The notes under the pieces are model-generated. The model had not been told where the DNA came from, searched no databases, and saw only the letters and a program-made list of their open reading frames with translations. Of a stretch of 64,000 nucleotides of DNA, positions 9,625-21,382 are shown one piece after another (position 1 is the stretch's first letter; each line of letters starts with the position of its first letter). Origin of the DNA: Campanula takesimana. Lineage: Eukaryota; Streptophyta; Magnoliopsida; Asterales; Campanulaceae. Where the stretch lies: contig JAOWBW010000364.1 of NCBI GenBank assembly GCA_026119855.1, positions 248,001-312,000 on the forward strand, in the 5' to 3' direction. Position numbers and translations under genes: made by a program.

Positions 9625-12600
9625 CTATTTCACACCGGCGGCAGGAGCTATTACTTCTTCATTTTCTTCAACATTTGCCTGCGCGGCTTGATTATCAACA
9701 GCAGCTTGATCTGGGGCGGCTTGATCAACATTGGCATTGTCGGTTGGAACAGCATTTCCTGAACCGGAGGCATGAGCCGTTTCAACAACCAAATCTGCTG
9801 CACAAAGCCGAACCACAGTAGGTTCGTTGATTCTAGTTTCAATAGCAGCAGTTTGTCTGACTAATCTGCCGGTTCTAAGCATTAAGTGCTCAGTGCTGTC
9901 AAAAGAATGTTGAGCCAGAATGTCAAGCTTTCCTTCTATAGAGTCCATCCTGGTTTCAACTTCTTGCTGCTTTAGGGAGTAGATCTCATGGTTGGTTTTG
10001 ACCATGTCTTGAAGCACAAGTTGATTTTCCAGAACTCCTTTCAGTATATTTTTGATCTCAAAAATATCATTCATTCTCTCCCCCTTAATGGCATGAAGAT
10101 CAGACTGAATAGTGAGGAGATGAGTGTCAAACCGAGAAGTGGCGGCTTGCTGATGAAACTGAATGTGTCTAACCGCATCTATTAAATCAGCAGTTGAGGC
10201 ATGAAGAGGCAGAATTGGATAAGATTGAAATGAAGGAGGGGGCTCATCAGAAGGAGTATAATCAGGCATAGGCTCATCATCATCATCATCATCATCATCA
10301 GAGATGGAGATGGCATCATCAGATTGATGGGAAGGGGAGGAATGCAGTTTTGCCTTGCCTTTCAAAAGAATATGGGCCTCATCTAATGATTGACCCATAG
10401 ACATCCTAAGTGCGGTTTCAAACTCTATGGGGTCAAAAGGAAGGGAAAAAGAATAAGGAACAATGTCGGTTTGAGAAGGAGTAGGAACTGGATATCTCAT
10501 AAAATCATCAAGGAGGAAAATAGAAGGTGAAGGAACAATGAATAGGCGGTATAGGTTTGGAATGCAATGACAGTTAAAGTATAGAAAGAAATGGGAGGCA
10601 AGAGAAGGATCGATGAGAACCTGATAGGGGTTTCAGCAATGATCTGTTCTGCAACAGAGAGAATGATTTGATCAACAACTGCTTCCATTTCATCCTTGGG
10701 AAAAATTGCATAAGGATTGGGGCAGCCAGCCTTCAAGAATCTGTCTTCAGCTTTGGCGGCGGCACGGGCACAAGCTCCAGCCCTTCTATCCCTTGAAGTT
10801 TCAGATTTGAACCGCTTCAAATAGGAAGCCAGTTCTGCAGCACTCTTTCTTTTTCTTGTCTTCAGTTTTATAAAAGAAACCGATGGAGGAGCCGAAGGAG
10901 ATAGCGGTTGAACCGAAGAGGATGGCTGAACCAGAGATGGTAGGACCAAAGCAGCATAAGGAAAATCAGGAGAAGAGGATGGAGAAGACAGAACTAGAGA
11001 TGGAGTGTGCTCAGGAGAGTCAAACTTCAGCTTTCTTTTAAGAGCAGGAGGAGAGACCTCAACCAACAGTGGGTCAATGCCTGCCTTTCGCATCTCAGAT
11101 CTCTCTCTTAACTCCTTTACAAATGGTCCTTCAAGAGGTGAGTGATCCTTCTTGTCATGAGCCTCACTGAAGTCTACTGCACCAGGTGGCCTTGTCTTCC
11201 AGTGTTCCACAAACTCATATTTCTTTTTCAACTTCCTTCTCTTCTTTTGCGGTTTAACCTCAAGAATTTCATCACCTTGCTCAGGTTCAATCAATGACTC
11301 AGACGCATCAGTCTGCTCAGGCAAAACTGCAGCCTCAAACTCAATAGTTTGCTCAGGCTGAACCGCAGCCTCAGACACTGTGGTCTGCTCAGGCTGAACC
11401 GTAGCCTCAGACTCTTCGATCTGCTTAGGCTCGGTTTGAGTAGAAGGTTTAAGGTTGGGAAAGGCTTTATAAATCTCAGCCAACTGTTCTTTAGAGAACT
11501 GAACAGATGACGGTTTAGAAGTTGGAGGTTTAGGAGGAGAGGAGATAAGGAGGAAAAGATGAGGTGAAGGAATGAGTTCTGGAATAGATTTGGCTTTGGC
11601 AGCTTTGAGAGAAGAGGCATCCATTGCAAAGTCAAGGGATTTCTCCACATTCTGATGTAATGGAGAGAGAGGTTTAATTTGAGGTTTGGGAATTAGAGGT
11701 TTTGAAAAGGTAGGGGAAAGTTTGATTGGTGGGAATGAAGATGAAGAAGATGAAGGTATAGAAAACGGTTTGGATGAGTGTTTAGAGGGAGGTTTGGCTA
11801 GGTCTGCCTTTGTAATAACTTGAGGAATTCTAACACCACCTTTCCTTTTTTTTTTTGAACGAGCGGTTTCCCTGGGTTGAGCCGCAGGTCTAGGCCTTGC
11901 TGCCGGCTCCTCCTCAGCCTGTACCGTGGTTTGAGCCAAATGACTAACCCCAATCTATTCAGAGTAGCAGTCTGACTTTCATTTCTTAACATCGTAGCAT
12001 GGGCCTGATCAGCAATGGCACCAGCGTACGGTTTTCCAGACTTGTTGAGCTGAGCCTCAGGAAAAGGTCCACGTTCGGCTTCAGGAAGAGGGTCTTCGTT
12101 CCAAACTGCCTGTGCAAACCGCCATCCATGAGAGGTTCTGAAAGTATCAAAATTTGATAACCCAAAAATTGACTTCTCCACTGGATCTAACCAATACTCC
12201 TTATTTTCAGTAGAGAACTTGAATATGTCAATATCTTGGTGTAGGAACTTGGTTAGTAGCCTGCAATGAGTTCTGATCTTAGATTTTCCAGCGGTTCTAG
12301 CAGCATGGAGGCGGTTCAGGGCATTGATCATTTCATTCATTACAACCCTAGGCTAGTGCAGTTTCTTCCCTTTGAGAATGACAACACAGTAGGCATATTG
12401 TTCACTGGTAAAGTTGTTGTGGTTCCCATTCTTGTACATCACTCCAGAATCCACTAATTCACACAAATGAGCCATGACTTCTCCAAAGTCCTTTTTGGAG
12501 GAATTCTTAGTGGAGAATGAATTAACTCCAATTAATTCCATTGTTGTGCTGCTCAGAAGCTCCGGTTTGATCCCCATAACACCAGAGTTCTCAAGACCAG

Positions 12601-13629
12601 CCAAAACTGCAATTTTTAAAGCAGTTAAGATCACATCCTTGTTACAGACCTTGGACTTGATGGCATCTTCAAATTTCACTTCTCTAGTTTCTAGATCTCT
12701 GATAGGTTCTCCCCTTACATCCAGCAAAACAGCATTTGTAGCAATCCCATTCTCAAAGAATTCAGCACAAATGATAGTAACGAACTGGGGTTCGTCCATG
12801 AGAAATAAAGGGAGCAGCTTTGCATCTCCAAGCAGCTTGAGGATTTTCCTTCCAACTGCATCTTGTTTGATTTCTTCTTCTAGTATCCTAGAACCGGGTA
12901 CGAAGTTTGATGGGTCCTGAAAAACAATATTCTAAGTTAGAAATAGTTTGAAGAATGACAGTTTGAAACCTTAAGCAAACTGCGGTTAATACCAATTAAC
13001 CAAACCGAGCGGTTCAATCAAATGAATAAACAAAGAGGTTTGAATGAGACTTACAAACTGTAACAAGTAATCCTAACAATGAAAAGATGCGATCTAAGAA
13101 AAGTAAGGGTAAAGGAGTAAAAACATAAAAGTAAATGAACAGTAAAAATAAAACGGATCAAAGAGGGAAAATTTTGAAAAAGAGTTTGAATGCACGAAGA
13201 ACAGAGTATGAACATGCAAAACAAAATCTTAACCAAAATATGAAAGAATTGTACCAAAACGATCACAAAGGGGCAGATTCTAACAAAGTTCTAAATAAAC
13301 TAAGACAAATAACATCACTAGAGCCCAGAATCTGCAAAAAATACGCAAGAACACCAAATAACCCCAAAATCGATTTTCTCAAAAATTGAACACGAATCAC
13401 AAAATCAAGCATATAAACAGTATAAGTAAGTAAATGCGAGTTAAGTCCAACCAAAAAATCGAAGATAAAGCACAAAAAGATTAAAGAAGATGAACAAGCT
13501 TTTTCAAACAACAGTGGCGGATAAGAAAAAAATACTGAGTTAGGGTTCAGAAATTCATACCATATCGGGCTTAGATGGTTTGGAGGATGTAGAAGTATAA
13601 GCAAGATCAATGGTTTTCTTTGGTGCCAT
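9625..13629 (-). pseudogene. SIRE-B extra (env-position) ORF, spliced, broken
   Basis: Seen: exon 1 13561-13629 (23 codons, MAPKKTIDLAY start, donor GTATGA), intron 12917-13560, and exon 2 from 12916 (acceptor TTTTTCAG) in phase 0. The conserved head (FLMDEPQFVTIICAEFF, LNRLHAARTAGKSK) resembles the head of the SIRE-A extra ORF in order and spacing. A TAG at 12353-12355 and two frame changes (about 11940-11985 and about 10500) break it. The middle is Ser/Pro/Lys rich with a PEQT repeat; the tail has an Asp run and a possible coiled coil. Known: SIRE elements carry such env-like or transposon-associated ORFs of unproven function. I see no signal peptide or clear membrane segment, so an envelope role is not supported. 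Confidence 0.75.
12917..13560 (-). other. Intron in SIRE-B extra ORF
   Basis: The donor is GTATGA after codon 23; the acceptor is TTTTTCAG before GACCCATC. The 644 bp between are AT-rich and full of stops in the coding frame. Joining keeps phase 0. Not tested by transcripts. Confidence 0.65.
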
Positions 13630-14195
13630 TTCAAAACTCGTTTAAGTATGAAATTTTAGAGTGAGAACAGAGAGTGTGCAGAGAGAGTGCAGAAGAGAGA
13701 GAAAGAGATTTTGCTAAAAAGTGTAAGAAGGTAAAAAGTTAAATTAAAATTTAGTTTGTCTTTTATACTCAATTAACCACCTCGGGTAGTGGAGCAGCCA
13801 TGACGGCTGAGAAAAACTTAACCGTCAGCGTACCTGTCGATTCGCATTAAATGCGGCAGAGATAATTTCACAAAGGTCCTTAAAGAATGAAGTGTCATAA
13901 AGTAGGGACTAAACTGCAATTAACCATAACTGAGCGGTTTGAGTAAACCGACTTACCTTTTCCTCATTATCGGTTTTGATGAAACCGATATCTCTCAGAT
14001 TCGTCTTCGGTTTCAGTAGATCAAACCGAATCCTTGCTTTCACAGTCCGGTTTGGATTAAAATGTAGATATTCTTCTTGACTATTCGGTTTGAGTGGAAT
14101 CTTCAGCCGAACCTTTATTGTTGCGGTTTGATGTTTGATAGAACCGCAAGCTATTTGCTTTTTCTTAGAAGAGCCAAAATACTTAACAGATATTA
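13630..14195 (-). promoter_or_regulatory. Inter-ORF promoter region of SIRE-B
   Basis: The minus strand has TATAAAAG at about 13760-13767, 130 bp before the extra-ORF ATG at 13629. A CT-rich leader typical of plant 5' UTRs lies between (13655-13720). Upstream, 13920-14150 carries a cluster of GCGGTTTGA/TCAAACCG motifs. Inference: an internal promoter for the extra ORF. It is matched by a TATA box in the same place in SIRE-A. Confidence 0.6.
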
Positions 14196-15366
14196 TTAGA
14201 ACAAGAAATAAATAGGCATGAAATATATTAAGTAAGTTCCAGCATACCCATTCTCCTCGTAAGTGAAAGAACCTTGAATTTTCAAGGGTTTGGTGAGGAT
14301 TTTAGCAATTTGATCATCGGTTCCCACCTTTGCTAGAAAAATATTCTTCTTTTCAACATGATCTTTGAGGAAATGATATCTTATGTCAATGTGATTGGTT
14401 TTTGAGTGTTGAACTGGATTGTTGGAGATAGAAATTGCTGCAGTACTATCACAGAAGATAGGGCACTTCTTTTCAAATACTTCATAGTCTTCCAACTGCT
14501 GTTTCATCCAGAGAATTTGAGAGCAACAGCTTCCAGCCGCAATATATACAGCTTCAGCGGTTGAGACTGCAAACGATGCTTGTTTCTTGCTGGACCATGA
14601 TACAAGCTGAGATCCAAGGAACTGACATGTACCACTAGTGCTCTTTCTATCAATCTTACATGCTACAAAGTCAGTATCTGAATAACCTAACAAATCAAAT
14701 GAAGATTATTTGGAGTACCAAAGTCCAAGGTTAACAGAGCCACATAAATATCTAATAATACGTTTAACAGCAAAAAGATGAGATTCTCTATGATCAGCTT
14801 GAAATCTAGCACAAACACACACACTAAACATTATATCTGGCCTACTTGCAGTTATGTAAAGAAAAGAGCCAATCATACCTCGGTAGAGTGTCTGATTCAC
14901 TTTATTACCTTGTTCATCTCGATCCAAACTGCAGGCCTTTTGCATTGGGGTTTCTACTGGTTTAGCGGTTTCAAGCCCAAATTTCTTGATCAAATCCTTG
15001 GTGTATTTGGCTTGATTTATAAAGATTCCATCATGACATTTCTTTATTTGGAGTCCAAGAAAGAATGTCAACTCTCCCATCATACTCATCTCAAATTTAC
15101 CTTTCATAAGCTTCTCAAACTTAACACACATAGTTTCATTAGAAGAACCGAAAATAATATCATCAACATATATTTGAACTAATAATGAATGACCTTTGTG
15201 TTTAGCAATAAATAAGGTTGTATCAATTTTACCTCGAGAGAAGCCTTGCTCAATAAGAAATTTAGATAGAGTGTCATACCATGCTCTTGGTGCTTGTTTG
15301 AGTCCATACAGGGCCTTCTTGAGCTTGAAGACATGATTAGGTAATTTGTTATCTTCAAAACCTGGT
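14196..15366 (-). pseudogene. SIRE-B pol, C-terminal part (RT end, RNase H)
   Basis: Seen: RT with QIYVDDIIFGS (about 15140-15180) and FLGLQIKK, then RNase H with DTDFVACKIDRKSTSG, STAEAVYIAAG and HIDIRYHFLKDHV. A premature stop lies at about 14706 between the LWYSK and LLGYSD segments. The end after LTKPLK is altered compared with SIRE-A. It is the continuation of the RT that stops at 45565 on the other side of LARD-A. Known: Ty1/copia RT (RVT_2) and RNase HI-like domain. Confidence 0.88.
15362..15366. other. Target site duplication of LARD-A, left
   Basis: CTGGT before TGTAACG. The right partner at 45560-45564 is CTGGC, one transition different. Confidence 0.7.
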
Positions 15367-16074
15367 TGTAACGACCCGAAAACCCGCCTCTACTTCTTAG
15401 TAATAAATATTTAATTATTTATTTATTTCTTATTTATTTATTTAGATTGTTTATTTATTTAAATTATTTATTTATTTAAATAATTATGTGTGCATTTTGT
15501 GTTTCATAATATTTTATGACTAGCAATTTTACTTTATCATTTGTGTTAGAGTGGAGTTAGTGAGTCTTAGTTGATAGTGGGGAAAAATGGGTTTAATTGT
15601 TCTAGGTGATTGTAGAGGGACCTAAGTGAAACCTTTTCTTTTATCATCTTACTCCCTCCCTCTCCCTCACCCTCTCCCTCACTCTCTCCTGCACACACAC
15701 ACACACTCTTTTTCTCTCTCTCTCCTCCATGGGAAAAGGGTAAGTTTCTCTCCTCCTTCTCTCTTCTTTTTAGTCATCTTCATCCCACTATTTCTCATTT
15801 CTCATTTTATGAAAAATGTTTAGATCATCGATAGGATCGTGTAGAGCAAAGAAATTTCGAATTCCGTCAACTTTGATAAAATCTGGGTAGGTTACTTTTC
15901 CCCCATTTATGCTAAAAATGTTCACCTTTAACTCCATTGATGCTCTAGTTGATATTTATGGCTTCTTTGGTTGATTTGGAATTTATTTATAATTTATCCA
16001 TCTTTGTGAAATTTATAAATTTGGGTGTTTGAATCATCTAGCTTGGAAGAGGTAAGTTACAAAATCCCCCTATT
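15367..16074 (+). repeat. LARD-A 5' LTR, segment 1
   Basis: Starts TGTAACGACCCGAAAAC, followed by a TTTA-rich stretch (15400-15490), then CT-rich sequence (15640-15770) and a CA run. Matches 42557-43263 of the 3' LTR. Ends at the LARD-B insertion with CTATT. A 65-codon CT-rich ORF is chance. Confidence 0.88.
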
Positions 16075-18382
16075 TGTCACGACCTGAAAACTAGGCTCTA
16101 TTTTATTAGTAATAAATAATTATTATTTATTTATTTGCTCATCTATTTATTTAAATTATTATTTAATTAATAATTTATGTGTGCATTTTATGTGTTATTA
16201 TAAATTATGACTAGCATTTTATTTAGGTCATTTGTGCTAGTGTAGAAGTGTTGAGTCTTAATTGTTAGTGGGGAGTTTGTTTATAGAGAGTAGGAGTAAG
16301 GGAGGGGTCTAAGTATAAGTTTGGTTTAATCATCTTCTCCCTACTCCCTTTCTTTCTCCCTCACCTCATTCATTCCCAGCAACTCTCCCTCTGTCTCTCC
16401 ATTTTGGGTAAGTTTTTCTTCTCTTTCTTCTCTCTACATTCTACCTATCTTCCCCTCATTATCTCTCATTTCTCATAACTTGAAACATGTTTAGATCGTC
16501 GATAGGATCGTAGGGAGCTAAAAATATTTGAATTCTGTCAACCTTGAGAAAATTCGGGTAAGTTACTTTTCCCCCATTTATGTTAAAAATGCTCATCTTT
16601 AACTCTATTGATGTTCTTGTTGATATCCATGGCTTCTTTGGTTGAGTTTGGAATTTATTTGCATTTTGTTCATCTTTTGTGATTTTGATAATGTTGGGAT
16701 TAAATCTTGGTTTAGGGTTGCTAGATGATGTTATTTAGGTCCCTTATAGACTTATATGTTGTTTTGGGTGCTTGGGTATGCTAATAGAATTTGGTAGAAA
16801 TGTTGGGTTGTGAAATGGGTAAGGTTCATGTTTGATTTTGGTAAGAAATGTGAAGAACCCAGGAAAAATTCTGTAGATTTCTCTGTCCGGCGCAGGAGGC
16901 GCGCGCACCCTTTTCTTGGAGGCGCGCGCACCCTCCATCTCCATGCTGATGTTTTTCCTTCTGAACTCCTGAGGCGCGTGCACCCCTTGGCGATGAAGCG
17001 CGCGCACCCTTCTTCCCCCTTTGTGGCGCATCCCTATCTGATTAAGGGAGGCGCGCGCACCCTGTTGGTGGGAGGCGCGCGCACCCCTCTACCTTCTGTG
17101 AAAATCATTGTTTTCTAATCCAATCTTTTGAAGGCCATAAATTCTTCTTTCGGACTCCGTTTTAATCGAGTAAACTATCGTTTTAAAGCCCTTTTAGAGT
17201 ACTAAGAGATGAGGTGGTTTATTTGGTGGGGATTCAGGTTCAGATTGTGTTGAGATTTTGGTAGGTGTTCTATAACAAAACGTTTATGATCGGTTCGTTG
17301 TGATAAAGTTTGGGATAATTGTTTGTGTGGGTTGTGGATAACTCTAGTGTTTAAAATGGTTCCTTTGTGAACAAATATGTGTGGAATTTGACCAAGTATC
17401 GTTTTGTATTTTTTTGGACATCTTTTGATGTGTTGTTGGATTGGTGCACCTTTTGGTGATTTATTTGAAATGGTTCCCTACTTTGGAATCCTTAGTTGTT
17501 TATTTGAGCTAGTATTTTATTACTTAGCCCTTACTTGAAAGTCCAGCTGGTATTTTGTGTGTGTTTGAGCGATGCGAAACATTATGATGGCACAGCCAAG
17601 TCCATTGTGATGTTGACCATTGTTTTGCCCCATTATTACCCTCCTCCATATTGGCCTTGGATGTGAGATGAGCTAGCTCCTTTGTGAGCATTATAGCTAT
17701 TGGTTTTCGGGCTTTGACTGTGTGTCACTGTCCCCTTGTTATTGGTTCCGGTACCGGGGATTTCTCTTCAGCTTTCATGCTATTATGAAGATGATGATTT
17801 GTTGATTATTGAAGCTGCGCAGCGACCTTTATTTGGTTTATCGGTTTGGAAAACCTTGGCTAATATCCTTTGTTATGTGTTCATTTCCGCTGCTATCTGA
17901 TATATGATAATTGCTATGTGTTATGTGAATTATTATTGATTATTGCAGCTTAGCATGTCATGTAGTTGCATTAGTAACTTACTGAGATTTTATATCACCC
18001 CGTTTCCTTTCAATGTTGTTTTCCTTAACCCCCCCTAGGAGGGAAGGATTAGGAATTGCGGATCGAGGAGGACGTCGAGAGGATTGAGATTTTGGGCAGG
18101 TTCTTATTGTTCGGTTTGCATTATATAAATATGTAACCTTCTTGGGGATAGTTGTACCAACAATGATGTCATTAAGATTTGTAATATTTTGTATTTTGGG
18201 TGTGAGCTTGTGGAGCTTACACTAGTTGTTTTATGGTGTTGTTAAACTTGGATTTTCCAAACCTTGTGTTAAAATCTTTTGGGTATAAAAATGAAATTTT
18301 TACCTTCTGTATTTTAGAGTTTTTGGTTGTAAGTCGACGTCCAGCTCGCGAGTTTCCGGCCCGAGGGGTCGGGGTCACGACA
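16075..18382 (+). repeat. LARD-B 5' LTR
   Basis: TGTCACGACC to GTCACGACA. GC-rich modules at 16889-17085, then the conserved CCATAA...CGGACTCCG block at about 17130-17180. The segment at 17640-17780 (phrase GTGAGATGAGCTAGC) is nearly identical to LARD-A. A TGAGAT palindrome lies at 17983-17997, slightly broken, and a TATA box (TATATAAAT) at 18122-18130. The ORFs over the GC modules are not genes. Confidence 0.9.
16889..17085 (+). repeat. GC-rich module array in LARD-B 5' LTR
   Basis: Six copies of a GAGGCGCGCGCACCC-like unit (two altered: GAGGCGCGTGCACCC and GAAGCGCGCGCACCC), unevenly spaced in otherwise AT-rich LTR. Repeated at 22197-22395 in the 3' LTR with independent point changes. Confidence 0.8.
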
Positions 18383-18384
18383 GT

Positions 18385-18396
18385 TGGTATCAGAGC
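18385..18396 (+). other. LARD-B primer-binding site
   Basis: TGGTATCAGAGC two bases after the LTR end, complementary to the 3' end of initiator methionine tRNA. Confidence 0.92.
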
Positions 18397-18472
18397 TATG
18401 GTTTAGCTCTATGTATAAGTATAGGTGGACTAGAATGACCTAGGAGGGTAGATGGGTTCGGAGTGAGTAACG

Positions 18473-19870
18473 ATGAGTATTTTATGCAGGTATTTGTTTG
18501 TGATGGCTAGAAGAAGAACGGGTGAAAGTTCTAGTGGGGCTCAGAATCAGAATGGTCTACGGGAAGAAAACCATGCAATGTTTCAGGACAGGTTTGAAGC
18601 GGCCGTGAAAGCAATTCATGACCAAGGGCCGAGAGAGGAACATGTAGCACCTCCGCGATATGGGTTGGAGCAGTTCTTGAAGTTGAAACCAAGTGAGTAC
18701 GACGGTGAGCCTGATGTGAAGAAGGCCGAGCTAAGGATAGAATCGATGGAGAAAATCTACGAGGTCTTTGGTTGCATTGATGAGGATAGGGTTCTGTTTG
18801 CAGCTTATAAGCTCGTGGGGGCTGCGAAACATTGGTGGAAGGTACTGAAGACCAGTTAGGATGCGACTCTTAGACCATATCCTTGGGAGTGGTTCGTGAG
18901 GAAATTCAAGGATCATTTTATCTCTCTAGTGAATCAAAACCGGAAAGAGATCGAGTTCCTCAGCTTGGAGAAAGGCATGATGTCAGTAGCATAGTACTCG
19001 GCTAAGTTCACAGAATTAGCCAGGTGTTGTGACTACCTTGTGCGGACCGAGGAGCAGAAAGCGATGAGATTGATCAGGGGTTTGATGACAGCTATTAGGA
19101 CTCAACTTTTAGCCCAAAGAATTCAACCTTTTCAAGATGCGGTGGACCATGCATATTTGATAGAACAAGACATCGGGGGACACAAGAGGAAGACTGAGAT
19201 GGTTAACCCGGGAAATCAAGGAGGGCAACACAGGGCTCAACCACAGCAATATTCGGATAACAGAGGTAATTCTGGAGTGCAAACTCGATTCAGAAGGCAA
19301 CTTCAAGGGCAACCAACAGTAGGAAATCAAGGTTCTAATAAGGGAACATGAAATGGGAAGATCTGTGGCTATTGTCAGAGGGGGGACACTCAGAAGACAA
19401 GTGTTGGAAAAAGCAAGGAAAATGTGTTAATTGTGGTCGGTTTGGGCACTTTGCGAGAGATTGTCCTAGAAGCAGATATTAACCATCCGGGAGTGACGCT
19501 GGTATTGCACTGGGTCAGAAGAGAGATGCTTAGGGAAACCCTAAAGGTTCAGGGTAGGGTATTTGTGATCAACCAGCACTCGTCAGGTATTGAGCAATTT
19601 CAGGAGGTACTAATTTTGTGTCGAGAGAGCGAGCGCGTGCATTTTTAGGATCATCGCATTCTCATGTTTATGTGCATTTAGTTGCATTTATTTCTCTTGA
19701 GTCTTTGACTTATGTGTTGTCAGTGTCTACTCCTATGGAGTAGTGTAGGATATCTGATGGAGTCTTATGTGCTCATGTTGTGCTTAAAGGTAGATATAAC
19801 TTACCTGCTAAATTTTTCATATTGCTATTTCAAGGTTTTGATGTTATTTTGAGAAAGGAAATGTTATGCT
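18473..19870 (+). pseudogene. LARD-B Ty3/gypsy gag, with protease trace
   Basis: Seen: 128 open codons to a TAG after the LKTS segment, then continuation in frame through several stops. Capsid motif LVGAAKHWWKVLK matches Retrotrans_gag. Two CCHC knuckles (CGYCQRGGHSEDKC and CVNCGRFGHFARDC, 19360-19470) follow, the first lying just past a TGA. From about 19650 a decayed protease tail can be read (FQGFDVI). Likely start is ATG 18473 or the ATG at about 18500. Known: layout fits Del/Tekay-type chromovirus gag. Nothing of RT, RNase H or integrase remains. Function lost. Confidence 0.82.
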
Positions 19871-21382
19871 TTAGTCGATTGTGGTAGGAGGAGTGTTACA
19901 TTCTCTATTCCTGATTTCCTAAAATCGTTTTGAGACCGTCCCTTTGGGTAGAATTATACTCACCTTTTCTTATATGGGATTTGAATATATAACTTAGGTG
20001 GGTGACAATGGGATGTCTATACCAATTGTTGGGTGTATTTATCGTTTGTAAAAAATTCTATTTTTTTTTCTGAATAGTACCTAGTATTTGGGGAGAACCT
20101 TGGGTTAAATTGAGTTGTTATGTACAAGGTTGTAGTGCTAATATTTAGATCAATGTCCTCATGGCATCGGTTGAGTTATAAGAATTAAGGATTCAAATTG
20201 AGGATTTCTGGATAGGAGATTTTTGTTTACTTGTAGTGCATCTACGTGAGCGCATCGGAATTGGATAGTATGAAGAAAAGCATGATGTGTTATGGGATAT
20301 GAGTATATTATGGAAGTTATAATCATCAATAGTGGTGAGCGCGTTAAGTTTGAAAGGACTAAGCACATTTCGGGAGAGTAATAAATTTGCGACCTATATT
20401 AAAGGCATTTTGAGTTTTAGTTAAAGGGGTGTTCTATGGTTCTAAATCTTGTCTTGGTGGCATTTCTTGTTTTGGATTACAAATATGTGAAGAAAGTTGA
20501 GTATAAATACTTGGGCATATTAAAGAATACTATGATTTGGTATTGGGTCAGTTGGAATGTGACTAGTTAATGGGTTTATTATGATGGCAGTATTATTGAG
20601 CCTAAGTATCTTTAAGTTAATGAATGTATACGTGAAAGTCTAATGTGGGTCAGCTGTTGGAGATTTAGGGATTTCTAAACTTCTTTGGGGTATATAAGCG
20701 CGGATTATTAATTCAAGAAAAGGAATTAGAGGAAATCCCTTGACGATAAAAATTTGGATTATTTTTCGGACTACTGAGTATTTGTAATTGTTTTAAGCTT
20801 TCAAAGATTGAAGTAATGTGATGATGGTACTATGACATGGATTTAAGTAAACATTTTGTATTAAAATTTTGGGTTTACATTGTACCTCTAGTTTAAGGTA
20901 CCAGCTAAGGCGAAAGCACTATAATGGGAATCCTTGGAGGTATAGCCACTTTGGTGAATTTTATGGGGATGGAAAATTTCTTTAACTTTTCATATTTTTA
21001 GAAGCTAATTAAGCTCGAGATGGTTTTATGTTTTGAATTTCTGAGGAGAAATCCTAAGTATGCGATTTACAAATGGAAGTATCCTTGCAGTGTAATTAAG
21101 GTTATGAATAAGATAAGCTTGTAGTACCTCGAGAGTTATGTTTGGGAGCAATTTGGATTCTCCAATTTTGAATATGGATTTTAATGAGTAATTATAATAA
21201 TGATAGAAGGAAGTTCTGTGTGGGAGTTATTATGTTGTGAGCATTATTTAAGGTTACCACATGATGGTTTAGAATGGACAATTGAGAAATTCGGGAAATA
21301 GTGGAACTATCGTATTCGTGGCTTTTTAATTCGGGTAAGTCTCGTTAAAATTTGGGTCGAATTTTCTTTAAGAGGGAGTGAA
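19871..21382 (+). other. LARD-B interior without genes, and PPT
   Basis: About 1.5 kb non-coding. Stretches at 20160-20400 and 20930-21340 align by eye with the LARD-A interior (40900-41200, 41510-41940), so this is a shared non-coding core and not random filler. The end AAGAGGGAGTGAA (21370-21382) is a good PPT before the 3' LTR. Confidence 0.75.

Noticed and set aside
16744..17118. ORFs of about 95-102 codons over the GC modules of LARD-B, repeated at 22051-22560
   Set aside because: They occur at the same place in both LTRs, on both strands, and follow the GC modules. LTR sequence, not genes.
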